64,000 bases of DNA from Omphiscola glabra (GCA_964017045.1 OZ024801.1:32661257-32725256); one strand, 5' to 3'. Shown: positions 1 to 10,525, counted from the stretch's first letter. Notes: generated from the letters alone by a model not told the origin. Program-made: numbers and translations.

Positions 1-502
1 AGCAACACATAAACGTCACACACGCATAACACACATACCATCTGCATACACGCCACATACACGCGTCTAATCTCAGTGGGTGAATCCACGACCGTTTACT
101 CTCTGGCATTTGATCGAAGATAGGACCCTGGAACAGTTCCCCCCTTGCTCCTAACACAAGGCGTAAGGTGGTATTTGTAAACCTTTCAGACAGCCATTAG
201 GACGCCGCACGCTGGAGTCATGGGTCGTTCTAATCCAATTGTGGCATTCTGCGCCATGGGTAGAGCCGGCCGTGTGACGCTGTCCCGGCCGCCCAAAAGG
301 TCTTTCTAAAACCAACCCACTACGGCTTCCGGAGTTAGCTGTGCGGCAAATCTTGTGAGGCCATGGGTTAGTTCAAAGCTAGCAATTATGTAGGTCAAAG
401 CCTTTCTTAATGTTTCCCTACGCCGGGCCACAGCCAGGTCGTAGTTCACTCCATGCCAGCAATGGATTGCTACAATCAAACTAGCTTTCTAGCTTAATGC
501 GT
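1..502. other. Unannotated leader, no feature seen
   Basis: Mixed-composition sequence with a short CA-rich start (1-65). No open frame, splice-bounded exon or repeat could be supported. Confidence 0.5.
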
Positions 503-1172
503 GACTACCCGTGTTTCTAAGCCAGCGATAGACGTTTTTCAGCCAAGCTTTGAAGGCTACCTGTGTTCATAAGCCAGCGATAGACCTTTTTCAGCCAAGC
601 TTTGAAGGCTACCTGTGTTCATAAGCCAGCGATATACCTTTTTCAGCCAAGCTTTGAAGGCTACCCGTGTTCATAAGCCAGCTATAGACCTTTTCAGCCA
701 AGCTTTGTAGGCTACCTGTGTTCATAAGCCAGCGATATACCTTTTTCAGCCAAGCTTTGAAGGCTACCTGTGTTTGTAAGCCAGCGATATACCTTTTTCA
801 GCCAAGCTTGAAGGCTACCTGTGTTTCTAAGCCAGCGATAGACCTTTTTCAGCCAAGCTTTGAAGGCTACCTGTTTTTCTAAGCCAGCGATAGACCTTTT
901 TCAGCCAAGCTTGAAGGCTACCTGTGTTTCTAAGCCAGCGATAGACCTTTTTCAGCCAAGCTTTGAAGGCTGCCTTTGTTTCTAAGCCAGCGATAGACCT
1001 TTTTCAGCCAAGCTTTGAAGGCTACCTGTGTTCATAAGCCAGTGATAGACCTTTTTCAGCCAAGCTTTGAAGGCTACCTGTGTTCATAAGCTAGTGATAG
1101 ACCTTTTTCAGCCAAGCTTTGAAGGCTACCTGTGTTCATAAGCCAGCGATAGACCTTCACAGCCAAGCTATG
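503..1172. repeat. Minisatellite, about 52-bp unit, ~13 copies
   Basis: A unit of about 51-52 bp is repeated about 13 times. Each copy carries the core agccaagctttgaaggctac (which includes a HindIII site) and a gccagcgatagacc block. Copies differ by one or two bases and occasional 1-bp deletions; the last copy is degenerate. Confidence 0.95.
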
Positions 1173-1204
1173 TCTGTAAGTTATGAGGTTATCCTAGGAC
1201 ATGT

Positions 1205-1346
1205 CATGCCATAGTGACACTTTTCAATATATTTCCACGGGGGAAAAAACAACTCTACAGTTGGCCGAAAATGCCGCCCCCCTATTTATAAAGATATATT
1301 TTACGCCCGGGGCGGATCCCCACCGTCTCCCCTTCCTACGCCACTG
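1205..1346. mobile_element. Probable hAT-type miniature element, right end clear
   Basis: The right end reads ctacgccactg, the terminal motif shared with the better supported hAT-like elements at 2101 and 2378. The flank cataggta (1347-1354) matches catagtga upstream at 6 of 8 positions. The left terminus is not convincing, so the left boundary is tentative. Confidence 0.4.
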
Positions 1347-1499
1347 CATAGGTAAAAGTAACAGCACTACGTGGAGGCCCGGTCGCCACGGCAAACACAA
1401 GTGTACGACCACAATAGCGCAATAATGTTGTCTCTAAAAAAAAAAAATCGAGATCATCGATGTGGAAACGCCGTTGTCAGGAATTCAAAGAGTCTAGAA

Positions 1500-1678
1500 C
1501 AGCGGTTCTCAACCTGCGGGTCGCATGATCCTTTTCCAGGGGTCGCCTAAGACCATCGGAAAACACATATACTGTACAGTTATGAAGCAGCAACGAAAAT
1601 AATTGTGTGGTTGGGGGTCGCCACAACATTTGGAACTGTATTAAAGGGTCGCGGCATTAGTAAGGTTGAGAACCAGTG
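1500..1678 (+). mobile_element. SPIN/URR1-like non-autonomous hAT element, intact with TSD
   Basis: A 179-bp element begins cagcggttctcaacc and ends ggttgagaaccagtg, so its termini are inverted repeats differing at one or two positions. It is flanked by a perfect 8-bp target duplication, gtctagaa (1492-1499 and 1679-1686), diagnostic of hAT transposition. Inside are the phrases ggtcgcctaagaccatc and attaaagggtcgcggcatta. These resemble the SPIN/URR1 class of hAT-Charlie elements known from tetrapods and reported from a triatomine bug and a pond snail. It encodes no transposase. A second copy lies at 4242-4439 and a truncated one at 20323. Family identity is from memory of the consensus. Confidence 0.88.
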
Positions 1679-1842
1679 GTCTAGAACTTCCGCGGAACCC
1701 AAATGCAACGCTATCCTGGTATAGGAGGCTGGACAGTCGACACCACAGATTTCATCCCTTGGTCGCTGCAGCCTGCTCAACAGCCTCGTGTTCTAGTTTG
1801 TCTAAATCAGTACATAGCCGACATCATTTAACAAAAGTTATG

Positions 1843-1966
1843 CAGTGCCGTAGTAAGGGTGGGGGGGGGGGACAGAACGGGGCGGTCCACTCCCATACAG
1901 CACTTTTTCTTTTGTTCGCCATTTTCAACCCACTGCAGATTTTTTAGTGGAAGCGCCACGCCCTTG
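1843..1966. mobile_element. Short hAT-like MITE
   Basis: It starts cagtgccgtagtaaggg and ends gccacgcccttg, giving degenerate inverted termini. The flanks aagttatg (1835-1842) and gagttatg (1967-1974) match at 7 of 8 positions, which fits a hAT target duplication. It contains a run of about 12 G at 1860-1871. Confidence 0.55.
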
Positions 1967-2100
1967 GAGTTATGTCACTAACATATTAAACCCTCATAGT
2001 GTTAAACCACACTGCAGTGACAATAATGAAATACCCAAGACGAAAAAGTTAGTATACAAAAGTTCAATATCAATTATAAATATATATATATTTATATAAT

Positions 2101-2264
2101 CAGAGGCGTAACTGGGTTTTGGACGCCATTGGCTAATTTATTTTTGGCGCCCTTGATATTTAAATAAAAATTTTAAAATTAGAGATTTATCGGCGCCCTT
2201 TTGAACTGGCGCAGGCCGGCGCCCTTGGCAACCACCCCAATGCCAAGCCGGTGTTACGCCACTG
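2101..2264. mobile_element. hAT-type MITE with perfect 8-bp TSD
   Basis: A 164-bp element has inverted termini cagaggcgtaac and gttacgccactg (11 of 12 match). It is flanked by tatataat on both sides (2093-2100 and 2265-2272). The flank is AT-rich, so chance agreement is more likely than for a complex site, but the terminal motif and 8-bp length agree with hAT. Internal sequence is rich in ggcgccc. No coding capacity. Confidence 0.8.
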
Positions 2265-2377
2265 TATATAATATATATATACACGCAAGCGTGATTGTTT
2301 CTTTACATTGGAAAAAACACAAGAACAACTTTATTAGAATTTACATAATTCATATTAATCACTCACCCCCCACCCCC

Positions 2378-2563
2378 AGTGGCGTAGCGAGCTTAACTCG
2401 CGCCCGGGGCACAATACCTTTTTAGCGACCCCCAATACCTTTTTAGCGCCCCCCCCCCCTATTCGAAAACCATACAATATTATCGTAAAATATACCATTT
2501 ACGCCCCTTTGTGAGTAGCGCCCGGGGCATGATGCCCCCCTTGCCCCCCCCACTACGCCACTG
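2378..2563. mobile_element. hAT-type MITE, GGCGTAG family
   Basis: A 186-bp element has termini agtggcgtagcgag and cactacgccactg and flanks ccaccccc (2370-2377 and 2564-2571). It contains cgcccggggc twice in the same orientation, near each end, plus a tandem duplication of aatacctttttagcg. The C-rich flank leaves the exact terminus uncertain by 1 bp. Confidence 0.75.
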
Positions 2564-2579
2564 CCACCCCCCAGGGGCC

Positions 2580-3745
2580 CGGGGGTGAAGGTATTTTATC
2601 TGCCAGCGTGCGTGTTTCCTTGTAAACACAGCGATGCCATCCGAGCTCCCCGTCGAGTGCAAGCAATAAACACTAGCGTCCGAGGCTCCTACAGCAAATA
2701 TTTACAACCATCGGGGTGGATATTTCGTGTTTTTTTTCTACTCACTTTTTACAATAATGATAATAATGACATATCTTTTCTCCTAACAAAGATGTTCTCA
2801 TATCTAAATATTTACAACCCTTAACAGTGTGTGTGGGGGGGGGGGCAATTTAGTGAAGGGGTCGGCTCTAAGTAGGAGCCGATCAAGCTGATTTAGGGGG
2901 GCGTCACACAGTAATACTTATAATATAATGAATCGCCATATCTTTATCGTTTTCATTGCGTTTGAATTGGGTCCTAATAAAAAATATTAAAAAATTAAAC
3001 ATTTAATTGGTCTTCATAACTTAGCAGGACCTGCCTAACCCAGTTTTATAAATCACGCTTCTCGTCGGGACATTGAAAAACACCGTGAGGACCACTGCGG
3101 TATCGGTTTTAAAAACAATGAAATCCGAGGGTAACTCCAAAAGGCCAATCTGCATGTCTAGAGTGTTGATCCACCCGTCAGTCCTCACGCTGACGCGTGG
3201 AGGGTTTGGCGGTTGGGGGGGGGGGGGGCATGGTTACGTGGTGGTGATCATGCCAGTTACAGGGAGGATTGGGCTGGGATACTTTTTTTAAAGTGTGTGT
3301 GGGGGGGGGGGCGGCGTGGGGGGGGGGGAGTTGAAGCTATTCTTGGATGGAATTCAAGACATTCCTGCTTACAACTGACCCAGATCCGTGACCTTCGTCC
3401 AAACAAAAGATAGCCTCGTTCCCCAACATGTTTTCTTAGGGCAAGGTCACGGAGGCTTATTTATTTTACTCCGGGCTTAGTAATACGGCGTGGTAATTAT
3501 TTCTAATCTTAAATTTAACACCGTTATGCGCATGTCGTGCACAAAATAACTCTAGTGCACTTTATTTTCTTCATATAAACCGGGCGCGCTTCATAAAAAG
3601 CTTGGTGCCCTTCATATAACTCCTGGGTCCTTCGTATGACGTACTGGTGCCCTTCCTGCATGTAACCCTGGTGCCTTTTATGTAACACGTATTCCAATAA
3701 GTTACCTAGACAACCTTTTTACCATCCCGCTATTCATAGACTGAG
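2580..3745. other. Non-coding, with poly-G/GT tracts
   Basis: No gene is supported. It contains a GT-plus-poly-G tract at 2827-2846 and a dense poly-G cluster at 3214-3331. The region 3590-3690 has loosely repeated phrases around ggtgcccttc. Confidence 0.5.
3214..3331. repeat. Poly-G cluster, G-quadruplex-capable
   Basis: Three separate G runs of roughly 10-14 bases lie within 118 bp, two of them after GT-rich stretches. Such runs can form quadruplexes and are also prone to slippage and assembly error. Confidence 0.8.
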
Positions 3746-3749
3746 CAAT

Positions 3750-4150
3750 TTTTCTGAAGCCACCCAGTCACACACAGCCATGGTTCTGAAGTCAGCCAGT
3801 CTCACACAGCCATGGTTCTGAAGACAGTCAGTCTCACGCAGCCATGGTTCTGAACCCAGTCAGCTCACACAGCCATGGTTCTGAAGACAGTCAGTCTCAC
3901 ACAGCCATGGTTCTGAAGCCAGTCAGTCTCACACAGCCATGGCTCTGAAGCCAGTCAGTCTCACACAGCCATGGTTCTGAAGACATCCAGTCTCACACAG
4001 CCATGGTTCTGAAGCCAGTCAGTCTCACACAGCTATGGTTCTGAAGACAGTCAGTCTCACACAGCCATGATTCTGAATCCAGTCAGCTCACACAGCCATT
4101 TTTCCGAACCCAGTCACCTCACACAGCCATGGTTCTGAAGCCAGTTAGTT
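3750..4150. repeat. Minisatellite, about 31-bp unit, ~12 copies
   Basis: The unit carries acagccatggttctgaag followed by a cagtcagtctcac variant, so NcoI sites recur. Copy length varies between about 29 and 32 bp. Confidence 0.95.
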
Positions 4151-4241
4151 CAAGCATCATAGCGCTTCTACCGAGTAGGAGTCGAATTTATTTATAGCAA
4201 ATATTGTAACAGATCCCGTCCGTTAGAGAGAGGTTTTAATG

Positions 4242-4439
4242 CAGCGGTTCTCAACCTGTGGGTCGCGTGACCCTTTAGGGGTCGTGTGACCCTTTGTCAG
4301 TGGTCGCCTAAAACCATCTGAAAACACATAAACTCTACAGTTAAGAAGTAGCAACGAAAAAAATTGTGTGGCTGGGCGTCGCCACAACATAAAGAACTGT
4401 ATTAAAGGGCCGTGGCAATAGGAAGGTTGAGAACCACTG
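4242..4439 (+). mobile_element. SPIN/URR1-like non-autonomous hAT element, second copy
   Basis: A 198-bp copy begins cagcggttctcaacctgtgg and ends ggttgagaaccactg. It is flanked by a perfect 8-bp target duplication ttttaatg (4234-4241 and 4440-4447). It retains a gggtcgtgtgaccctttgt segment that the copy at 1500 lacks, which accounts for the longer size. Non-coding. Confidence 0.9.
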
Positions 4440-4447
4440 TTTTAATG

Positions 4448-5727
4448 AAATAGGAGCATTTAATGAAGAAATCACATTTTCATTTAAAAGAAAAAAAGAA
4501 CTTTAAATTTGAAAAATAACATTACAAAAAATTATCTTAAAATTACTTTGAAAAAAAAAAATGTCCTAATGAAAATTAGAATTTCAATCTATATTTTTAA
4601 AAATTCACAGAGAAACGATATTTCAATGGAAAAAACAAACAAACAACACCGTTAAAGCGAATTTGTTTTTAAAGCGATACTCTGTTTGTTTTAAAAAAGC
4701 ATTTCATGTATAAACTCTTCATGCAGAAATGCAGATCCGATTTGATATCAGAATCGGTGATTGTTTTCATTTACTTCCGTGGGGGAAAAAAAGGGGGAGG
4801 GGGGGGGAGCAAATTTTACGTATTCAAACTTTCCATCTCTAGTTGTGGGTCGAATATCTCTCACTCTTCTCTCCCTCTCGCACTCCCTCCCCTCCTCCAT
4901 TGGCGTGACGTCAAAGCGTCGGGGCGTCGAGGTTCTAGTGGGAGGCTTTGCATTTAAAAGTCTAGACGTAGAGAGTATGTCTATTTCAAGCCCGACATGT
5001 ACAAACGTCGCCATGACAACACGAAACAGCTGCGTAAACAAACATACTCGGAGAAGTTGTGATGTATTTTAGCTGCGATCTGTGAGGGAATGAGTCTTAT
5101 CCCAGAGATTTGAAATGTTAACGAAAAAACACCCCCCCCCCCCAAAAAAAAAAAAAAAAGCACACACACACACACAACCCCCCCCCCTAAAAAATGGTAC
5201 CCGTTATACGCCCTGTATATTGAGATAAGTGCATTTGGCACTCACTGTAGATCAAAGGTTTTTCTTAGAAATTGGGTAAACAAAACACAAGATGAAATAA
5301 AATGCGTACCTATATTTATATATATGGACAGCGTTTGGAGACCCACGAGCTCGGAATAAATTAGATTTCATATATAGAATTACATATAAACGCGTGTGTT
5401 TGTGTCCTTTATGGACGTATCTTTTGAGGCGAACTGGGGAAAGGTCTAAGAAGGCAGCTACCTTTATTTACCATTTTGTATTTTAAAAATTATATATAAT
5501 ATTATTTCCACCGAGGAATGAATTTTTTAAACGTTATTTCCAATTAGGTATCCCTTTAAAGGGAAGTATTTGAAATATTAGTCAGGTGTTGTTGCTTTAC
5601 GAGTTTAATTCTCGAATTTTTAAATGTATTTTTATTATTAATTATTAATTGTCAAAGGTTAGAGTGTTTATAGACCTTACAGTGTTGGTATAAAGAGCAC
5701 AGCGCTGTTATTAATGATGATATAATA
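4448..5727. other. AT-rich non-coding stretch
   Basis: Low-complexity AT-rich DNA with a G-rich tract (4783-4810), a CT-rich tract (4860-4900), and an adjacent poly-C, poly-A and CA microsatellite block at 5130-5195. Overlapping open frames on both strands at 4750-5070 depend on these tracts and look fortuitous. Confidence 0.5.
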
Positions 5728-5870
5728 TTAAGAAGACATTTGTCTCACTAAAACTCGTGTAATTCTGATTAAGTCCAAATTTTGAGCTAATCTAACATTT
5801 TCATAATCACCTCTAATGACCAACTCAGGGTTATTTCTGACGTCATGGCGAACCAGAGACCGTCCAGGCC
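5728..5870 (-). CDS. Candidate terminal exon, unknown product (weak)
   Basis: On the minus strand the open frame ends in taa at 5728. Its last 40 or so codons read like protein (for example NPELVIRGDYENVRL) and use varied codons rather than a repeat. The upstream part, rich in glycine and proline, is less convincing. Possible acceptor dinucleotides occur near 5875-5905, but none has a good pyrimidine tract. No family was recognised. It could be a transposon remnant or chance. Confidence 0.22.
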
Positions 5871-5943
5871 TGGAGACCCCCCACCCTTTTCTGATACCTG
5901 CAGGCAGACCCCCACCCCTTACGATACCTGCAGACATCATCAA

Positions 5944-6476
5944 TCTGGTTTATAAACAAACAACTCGGGGGCATGTGGGCAGACGATAAATGATAGCCAG
6001 GCGAGGGCCGTTACCATTGTTATCATTTAGGCAAGGAGAGCGCGGGGCCCCCCTACTCAGGCAGAGGGCGCCACCTCAAGGAGACCACGTGTGATCGGTT
6101 AGTTGTTACATGGCGCGTGCCAGAATGTTAATGGCCAATCGCTGGCGTGGCCCACATGCGTCACGAGACACATTTACGTGGGATTAAAGGTAATCAGCTA
6201 ATGACGTCTGCTCGTCCAATGGCGAGGGCCAGATTCGTTTCTGTGACGTAATCCTTTGCTGTGACACTTTTACTGTAACAGCTAACTCGTGTGATGGATG
6301 TAAATGTTTAAACTCACGCACCGTTGCAATTACATACACGATGATGATTTACAATGCTGCAGTGGGATGTTCAGTTTATTACCAGTAATTACGATGAGTT
6401 AATGGCAGCCGATGACCAATATGCCATTGTTAAAACTGATCTACTTCTACGATTGATTACTAACAGTGCCTGAAGA
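5944..6476. other. Non-coding, no feature seen
   Basis: Relatively GC-balanced, with no array, splice-bounded frame or inverted repeat noticed. Confidence 0.4.
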
Positions 6477-6662
6477 CAGTTACGACCCTAACAATTGAGG
6501 GGCCCTATGCGAAACGGATTGCGCGGGGCCCATTCTGGGTAGAGGATAAAGATAATAAGTGAAAATTAAGATTTTGTGTTAGAAAATAAATTCGGGGCGG
6601 GCCTATGAAAGTTCGGGGCCCACTGCGGCCAAATAGGTTACAGTGGCCTAAGGCCGGCCCTG
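6477..6662. mobile_element. hAT-like MITE of the GGCCGGCCTTAGG type
   Basis: The right end, read on the minus strand, starts cagggccggccttaggccac and continues with gtgggccccgaac. The left end, cagttacgaccctaac, is a degraded version of the same terminus. Flanks cctgaaga (6469-6476) and actggaga (6663-6670) match at 6 of 8. It is 186 bp and non-coding. Confidence 0.6.
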
Positions 6663-8003
6663 ACTGGAGATACATATGCGAATAAAGATGAACAAAAAAC
6701 GCGTGCATGAAGAGAAACATTGATGAAGACTGCATAAAGATACGAGTTTGATGAGACATGTAAGAAGACACTTAATATCATAGGCACGTTCAGGGCGACG
6801 AGACACGTCCATCAAGACGAAAAGACGCGAGGAATACCACAAGCATATTCTATTTATAGACTAAATATCTGCGCGAGACGTCGACACCCTAATTGTTTTC
6901 ACCTGATAATTTCCTGAGAACTGGATCAGCGGTGCTCAAATTGACTCGGACTCAGCGACGCATCAGTAACATTTAAAAGATGTAAAGGCACAGGGGCAGA
7001 ATGAGTGTCAAAGAAAGACAATAGTAAAAATGTATGAACAGTGTAAAAAAAATTAATAAAACAACCCATAAATATCAACATTTTTCCATATAAATTATTT
7101 ATAAAATGTGATATGGAGCAATGGGGAGGGGGGGGGGGGTTGCTGAAAATTTGACAAAACATGCATAAAAGTAACTCAGTTGATAAAAATCCCAATTAGT
7201 GGCCCCCCCCCCCCCGGGCTCCCTACCTCACATTTTTTACGCCCCTGAACTATATTAATATTCTAATAACCCACCGCAGAATTATTTCACCAACTATTTC
7301 GTAAAAACAAAAGAAAATATTACGCACCAAACACACTTGCGATATTGTTATTTTTTTAGATGATCTCATTTAGAGCGGTTATCGGGAATTTTATTTCGTG
7401 AAATGTCGTCATATTTCCTTCATCTTCCCTTGAAAAGCAGAACAAACTGATTTTCTGGGGTTTGGAATGTGGCTGAAAATTTTAAAGAATGCGTTTTCGT
7501 CGGCAACGATCTTTTGTGCCAAGTTTCAGCTCGGTAGCTTGGCGGGGAGTGGGTCAATAAGCCGTCCCGAGCCACGAACAAAAGCTTAGTTAATTTAAAG
7601 GATTGACACAAATGAGAAAAAAAAGGCCAAACATCTTGGCTATCTAGAATAGTCGCGGTGACAATGAAAGGGTTTCGGTTAACACAAAAATTGTTCTACA
7701 AGAAGAGAGATCGCAGGAGAGGACTGACTCGTATTTATTTTAAGAGTACATGTTTGAAGAGATGGCGTAGTGGACACTCGCGCTATTAATATACGCGGCT
7801 GGTTGACGCCTTCAGCCGAAACGGACGACTGCGGTCTGATGGGACGCCGACGAGGTGCGCAACAAGGTTTGTCATTCAATGGCGGAAATCCATTAATAGA
7901 ACATCTCGACATTCATTTTGGATTAATCTCATTAAAAGTTGAAAAGATGCGCGTAAAACATCCGGGTGTTCCGTTTGGCCATTGTCATCAGCTGTTCGGT
8001 GCC
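6663..8003. other. Non-coding, with an isolated hAT-like terminus
   Basis: No gene is supported. A poly-C/G patch lies at 7125-7140 and 7201-7216, and cattttttacgcccctg at about 7231-7247 resembles a hAT right end, but no matching left end or target duplication was found. Open frames at 7420-7912 are short and lack splice context. Confidence 0.4.
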
Positions 8004-8011
8004 CCTATACG

Positions 8012-8661
8012 CAGGGCCGTCTTAACAACATGGGAGGCCCTGGGCACAGCAATGCACTGGGGCCCCTAGCAACACAACAAACCTGGGCCGTGAGAAGTGG
8101 GCGAATTGGGGCACTCGCCCCATGCTCAAACAGTGGGTGGGTGGGGGTGGGGGGGGGCAAAACAGTTCCTGCTCCTCACCAACTCACCACGAGAAAAAAA
8201 ATTCTAAAATAAAAATAAACATTCTATTAAGTTAAACTTCGATGAATTCAATTTATTGATACAAAAAAAAACTGAATCATTTTTAATCCATAATAGTTTT
8301 AAAACATTATCAGAAATAAAGTATAAATAATGACAGAGGATGATAAATTATCATTATTGACAGATAGATCAAATAATTTTTTAAATATAAAATATTCCCC
8401 TTTAAAGGTTTTGAAATTGTCCAACTTTGATTCGCATTTATAATATTAATTTTGGAATGTGCTGATATATATATCGCGGGTTAAAATTGGGCAATTGGAA
8501 ATTTTAAATCCAATTAAATTGTGAAAATCGTTCAATATTCATTAACAATATGTAAAGCATGATGCCTCTATAAGAGTGGGTTTCCTAGGAACGTGGGGCC
8601 CCTCTACTAGCGCGGGGCCCTGGGCCAGTGTCCACTGGGCCCATGCCTTAAGACGGCACTG
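8012..8661. mobile_element. hAT-like non-autonomous element, 650 bp
   Basis: Termini are cagggccgtcttaac and ttaagacggcactg, inverted with one mismatch over 14 bp. Flanks cctatacg (8004-8011) and tctatacg (8662-8669) match at 7 of 8. Both ends carry ggggcccc-type blocks; the centre is AT-rich and non-coding. The terminus is related to the element at 6477. Confidence 0.82.
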
Positions 8662-8669
8662 TCTATACG

Positions 8670-9108
8670 TTAATGTGGGTCAGCGTGGTGGGTCTCAACC
8701 TAGACAAAAAACTTCTTTACAACTTAAGGGGACACAGAATTTTTATAAAAAAACTTTTTTTTTTTTCAAAGGCAGTAAATCTTAATATGTAATTTTATTC
8801 AGTAAAAAATTCTCTTTCGGACAATATGTATTGATTTTCATTCAGTTATTTAGTTTGGGAGTTACTGAAATCTAAAGACGGTAGGGGGTAGGCTCTCAGA
8901 ATGCTCAAAAATAGCGGAGCACAGCACTCGGTCACATAACAATGTGTTAAATAATAACCGCTCCCCATCAAGATTTTATATAATGAACTACTCCCTACTT
9001 TCTGTATTTCCGTTTGAACGTTATTTTGGCTGTTGCGGTGAATATTTAATTTTCTGTACAACTTTTAACTGATTTTTGTGATTACTGTTGTTGTATTTTA
9101 CATAAACA
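8670..9108. other. Non-coding, no feature seen
   Basis: A T10-11 run lies at 8755-8765. No exon or repeat is supported. It may include the 5' part of the transposase relic that follows. Confidence 0.4.
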
Positions 9109-9622
9109 ATGCCTTGTGATCGAAAGTAGGGAACTTCCAAGCCCCCAAAACGTAAATTTTGTGGCCATCAGTTTACAAAGGGAAAGAAAACGCTAGGGAA
9201 AGGCTTACAAAATAATTCAAACAACAGTTGTTGACCCTAGTAGGACAGAGGAGGTTACAGAAGACGAGTCAGATGTTCAAAATGAATCTTCTGAAAATGA
9301 CAATGAATGTGCGGCACAGAGTGATGGTGTTGACAATCCAGAAGGTAATCGAAGTCAAGACATATCAATACTGGGGGATACAGTTGCCTCACATTTGGTG
9401 TGTCGCCACTGTAATTTTGTGGTGTAATGGACCTACCAAAACCAGCGGGGGAAAGTAGCTACAGAGCTAGAGACCTTTTGTGGTGTAATGGACCTACCAA
9501 AACCAGCGGGGGAAAGTAGCTACGGGCAAGTAACTATAATGAAAACACTGCATAATACATGTACATCTGATAAAAAAGAAGCTGAAAGAGAGGGTCATCC
9601 TTACCAAGGAGGAGGATACTGA
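9109..9622 (+). pseudogene. Mutator-like (MULE) transposase N-terminal relic
   Basis: Reading from atg at 9109 gives MPCDRK, a stop, then PPKRKFCGHQFTKGKK, a basic R-F-x-G-x-x-F-T start like that of metazoan Mutator-like transposase proteins. A frameshift near 9225 leads to an acidic stretch and then ISILGDTVASHLVCRHC, resembling the conserved hydrophobic-C-x-x-C segment. Next comes FCGVMDLPKPAGESSY, which fits the FC-x-x-MxMPxP...Y motif of the family. This motif is encoded twice (9415-9462 and 9476-9523) by a tandem duplication. The second copy continues GQVTIMKTLHNTC and ends at tga 9620. The catalytic DDE region is absent. Family assignment is by motif memory. No function is expected. Confidence 0.62.
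9415..9523. repeat. 48-bp duplication, period 61
   Basis: The 48-bp stretches 9415-9462 and 9476-9523 are identical and are separated by 13 bp of different sequence. Both lie in the transposase relic. Confidence 0.95.
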
Positions 9623-10038
9623 TTGCTTTTAGGTAAGAAAATAGTTGTGTTTTTTTAGTGTGTGTAAACTTTCCCCCAGCAACAAAACTTGTGCTAACTG
9701 TAGTCCAGTTATTTTTCCACAAATATTGTAAGATTGTGCTGCTGAGATTTGACACACATACTCTCCGATGTGTAGAATAACAATGTAAACCAAAATCATT
9801 TACCGATCTCTTATACTTGACTAGATATGGGGGGCGTGTATCCTACTGTTGTCAAAACAAGTTAGCTAATTTTTTCATTTCAGTATAAAATACCAAGCAG
9901 GGGGAACGGAGAGGGCTTCATACGGTAGCCATAACTGTCTTTTAGATATATGGAAAGTATTGTAGCTGTGTACTTGATACTTTTCTACAGTACAACCATT
10001 TTTTTTTGGGGCACTTTCTTTGCAATTTAATAAATGTG
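9623..10038. other. Non-coding, no feature seen
   Basis: AT-rich sequence between the transposase relic and the inverted-repeat element. It may be the remainder of the decayed Mutator-like element. Confidence 0.35.
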
Positions 10039-10432
10039 CAATGGACTACGATGAGTCACTTCCTTGTTTTGTCACGTGATACGTACCAGCCATTGGTAGG
10101 CTTTCTGCTACACATAACAACACATAACAACAGATAACAGCTGATCAGCCATTGCCATTATCATTAATTTTAAAGCACAATGTTTGTCTCCATCAGCGCT
10201 TCCCCAGTGTTAATTAAAAATTTTACTTTTCAAAATATTCTTGAATACACGCGTTTCTTTAAATGACATTCATTAAATGTGACAATAATTATAATTCAGT
10301 TATGATAAAAGGAAGAAAGTTGTTTGAAGAAAAATGTGTGAGCAACTAGTGTGTTGCAGACAGCCTACCGGAAGTCTTACTCGTACTTACGCTTATCACG
10401 TGACAAAACATTCAATAAAACGTAGTCCATTG
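10039..10432. mobile_element. 394-bp element with composite inverted termini
   Basis: The left arm starts caatggactacg and 17 bp later has ttttgtcacgtgata. The right arm is the inverse: tatcacgtgacaaaa then cgtagtccattg. Two exact blocks of 12 and 15 bp thus face each other with different spacing. No target duplication is clear. Each arm contains a CACGTG E-box. It may be a Mutator- or hAT-derived MITE; the superfamily is unknown. Confidence 0.65.
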
Positions 10433-10465
10433 TTTTCAATTTTGTTAGGTCTTCACTCATTTCCT

Positions 10466-10525
10466 CTTTTTCTTCTATGTTTTGAGGGCCCACGATCAAT
10501 GAATTGATCATTATGGCCCCTATGT
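10466..10525 (-). mobile_element. Non-LTR retrotransposon 3' tail fragment
   Basis: The phrase gagggcccacgatcaat, preceded by tcttct, matches the tails at 27835 and 61473. Read on the minus strand, it is a 3' untranslated end followed by a short AGA-rich tail. The rest of the element is not recognisable here. Confidence 0.6.

Noticed and set aside
4160..4185. tRNA-like T-arm phrase (gagtcgaattta)
   Set aside because: No cloverleaf can be drawn around it, and no other tRNA-like segments were found on either strand.
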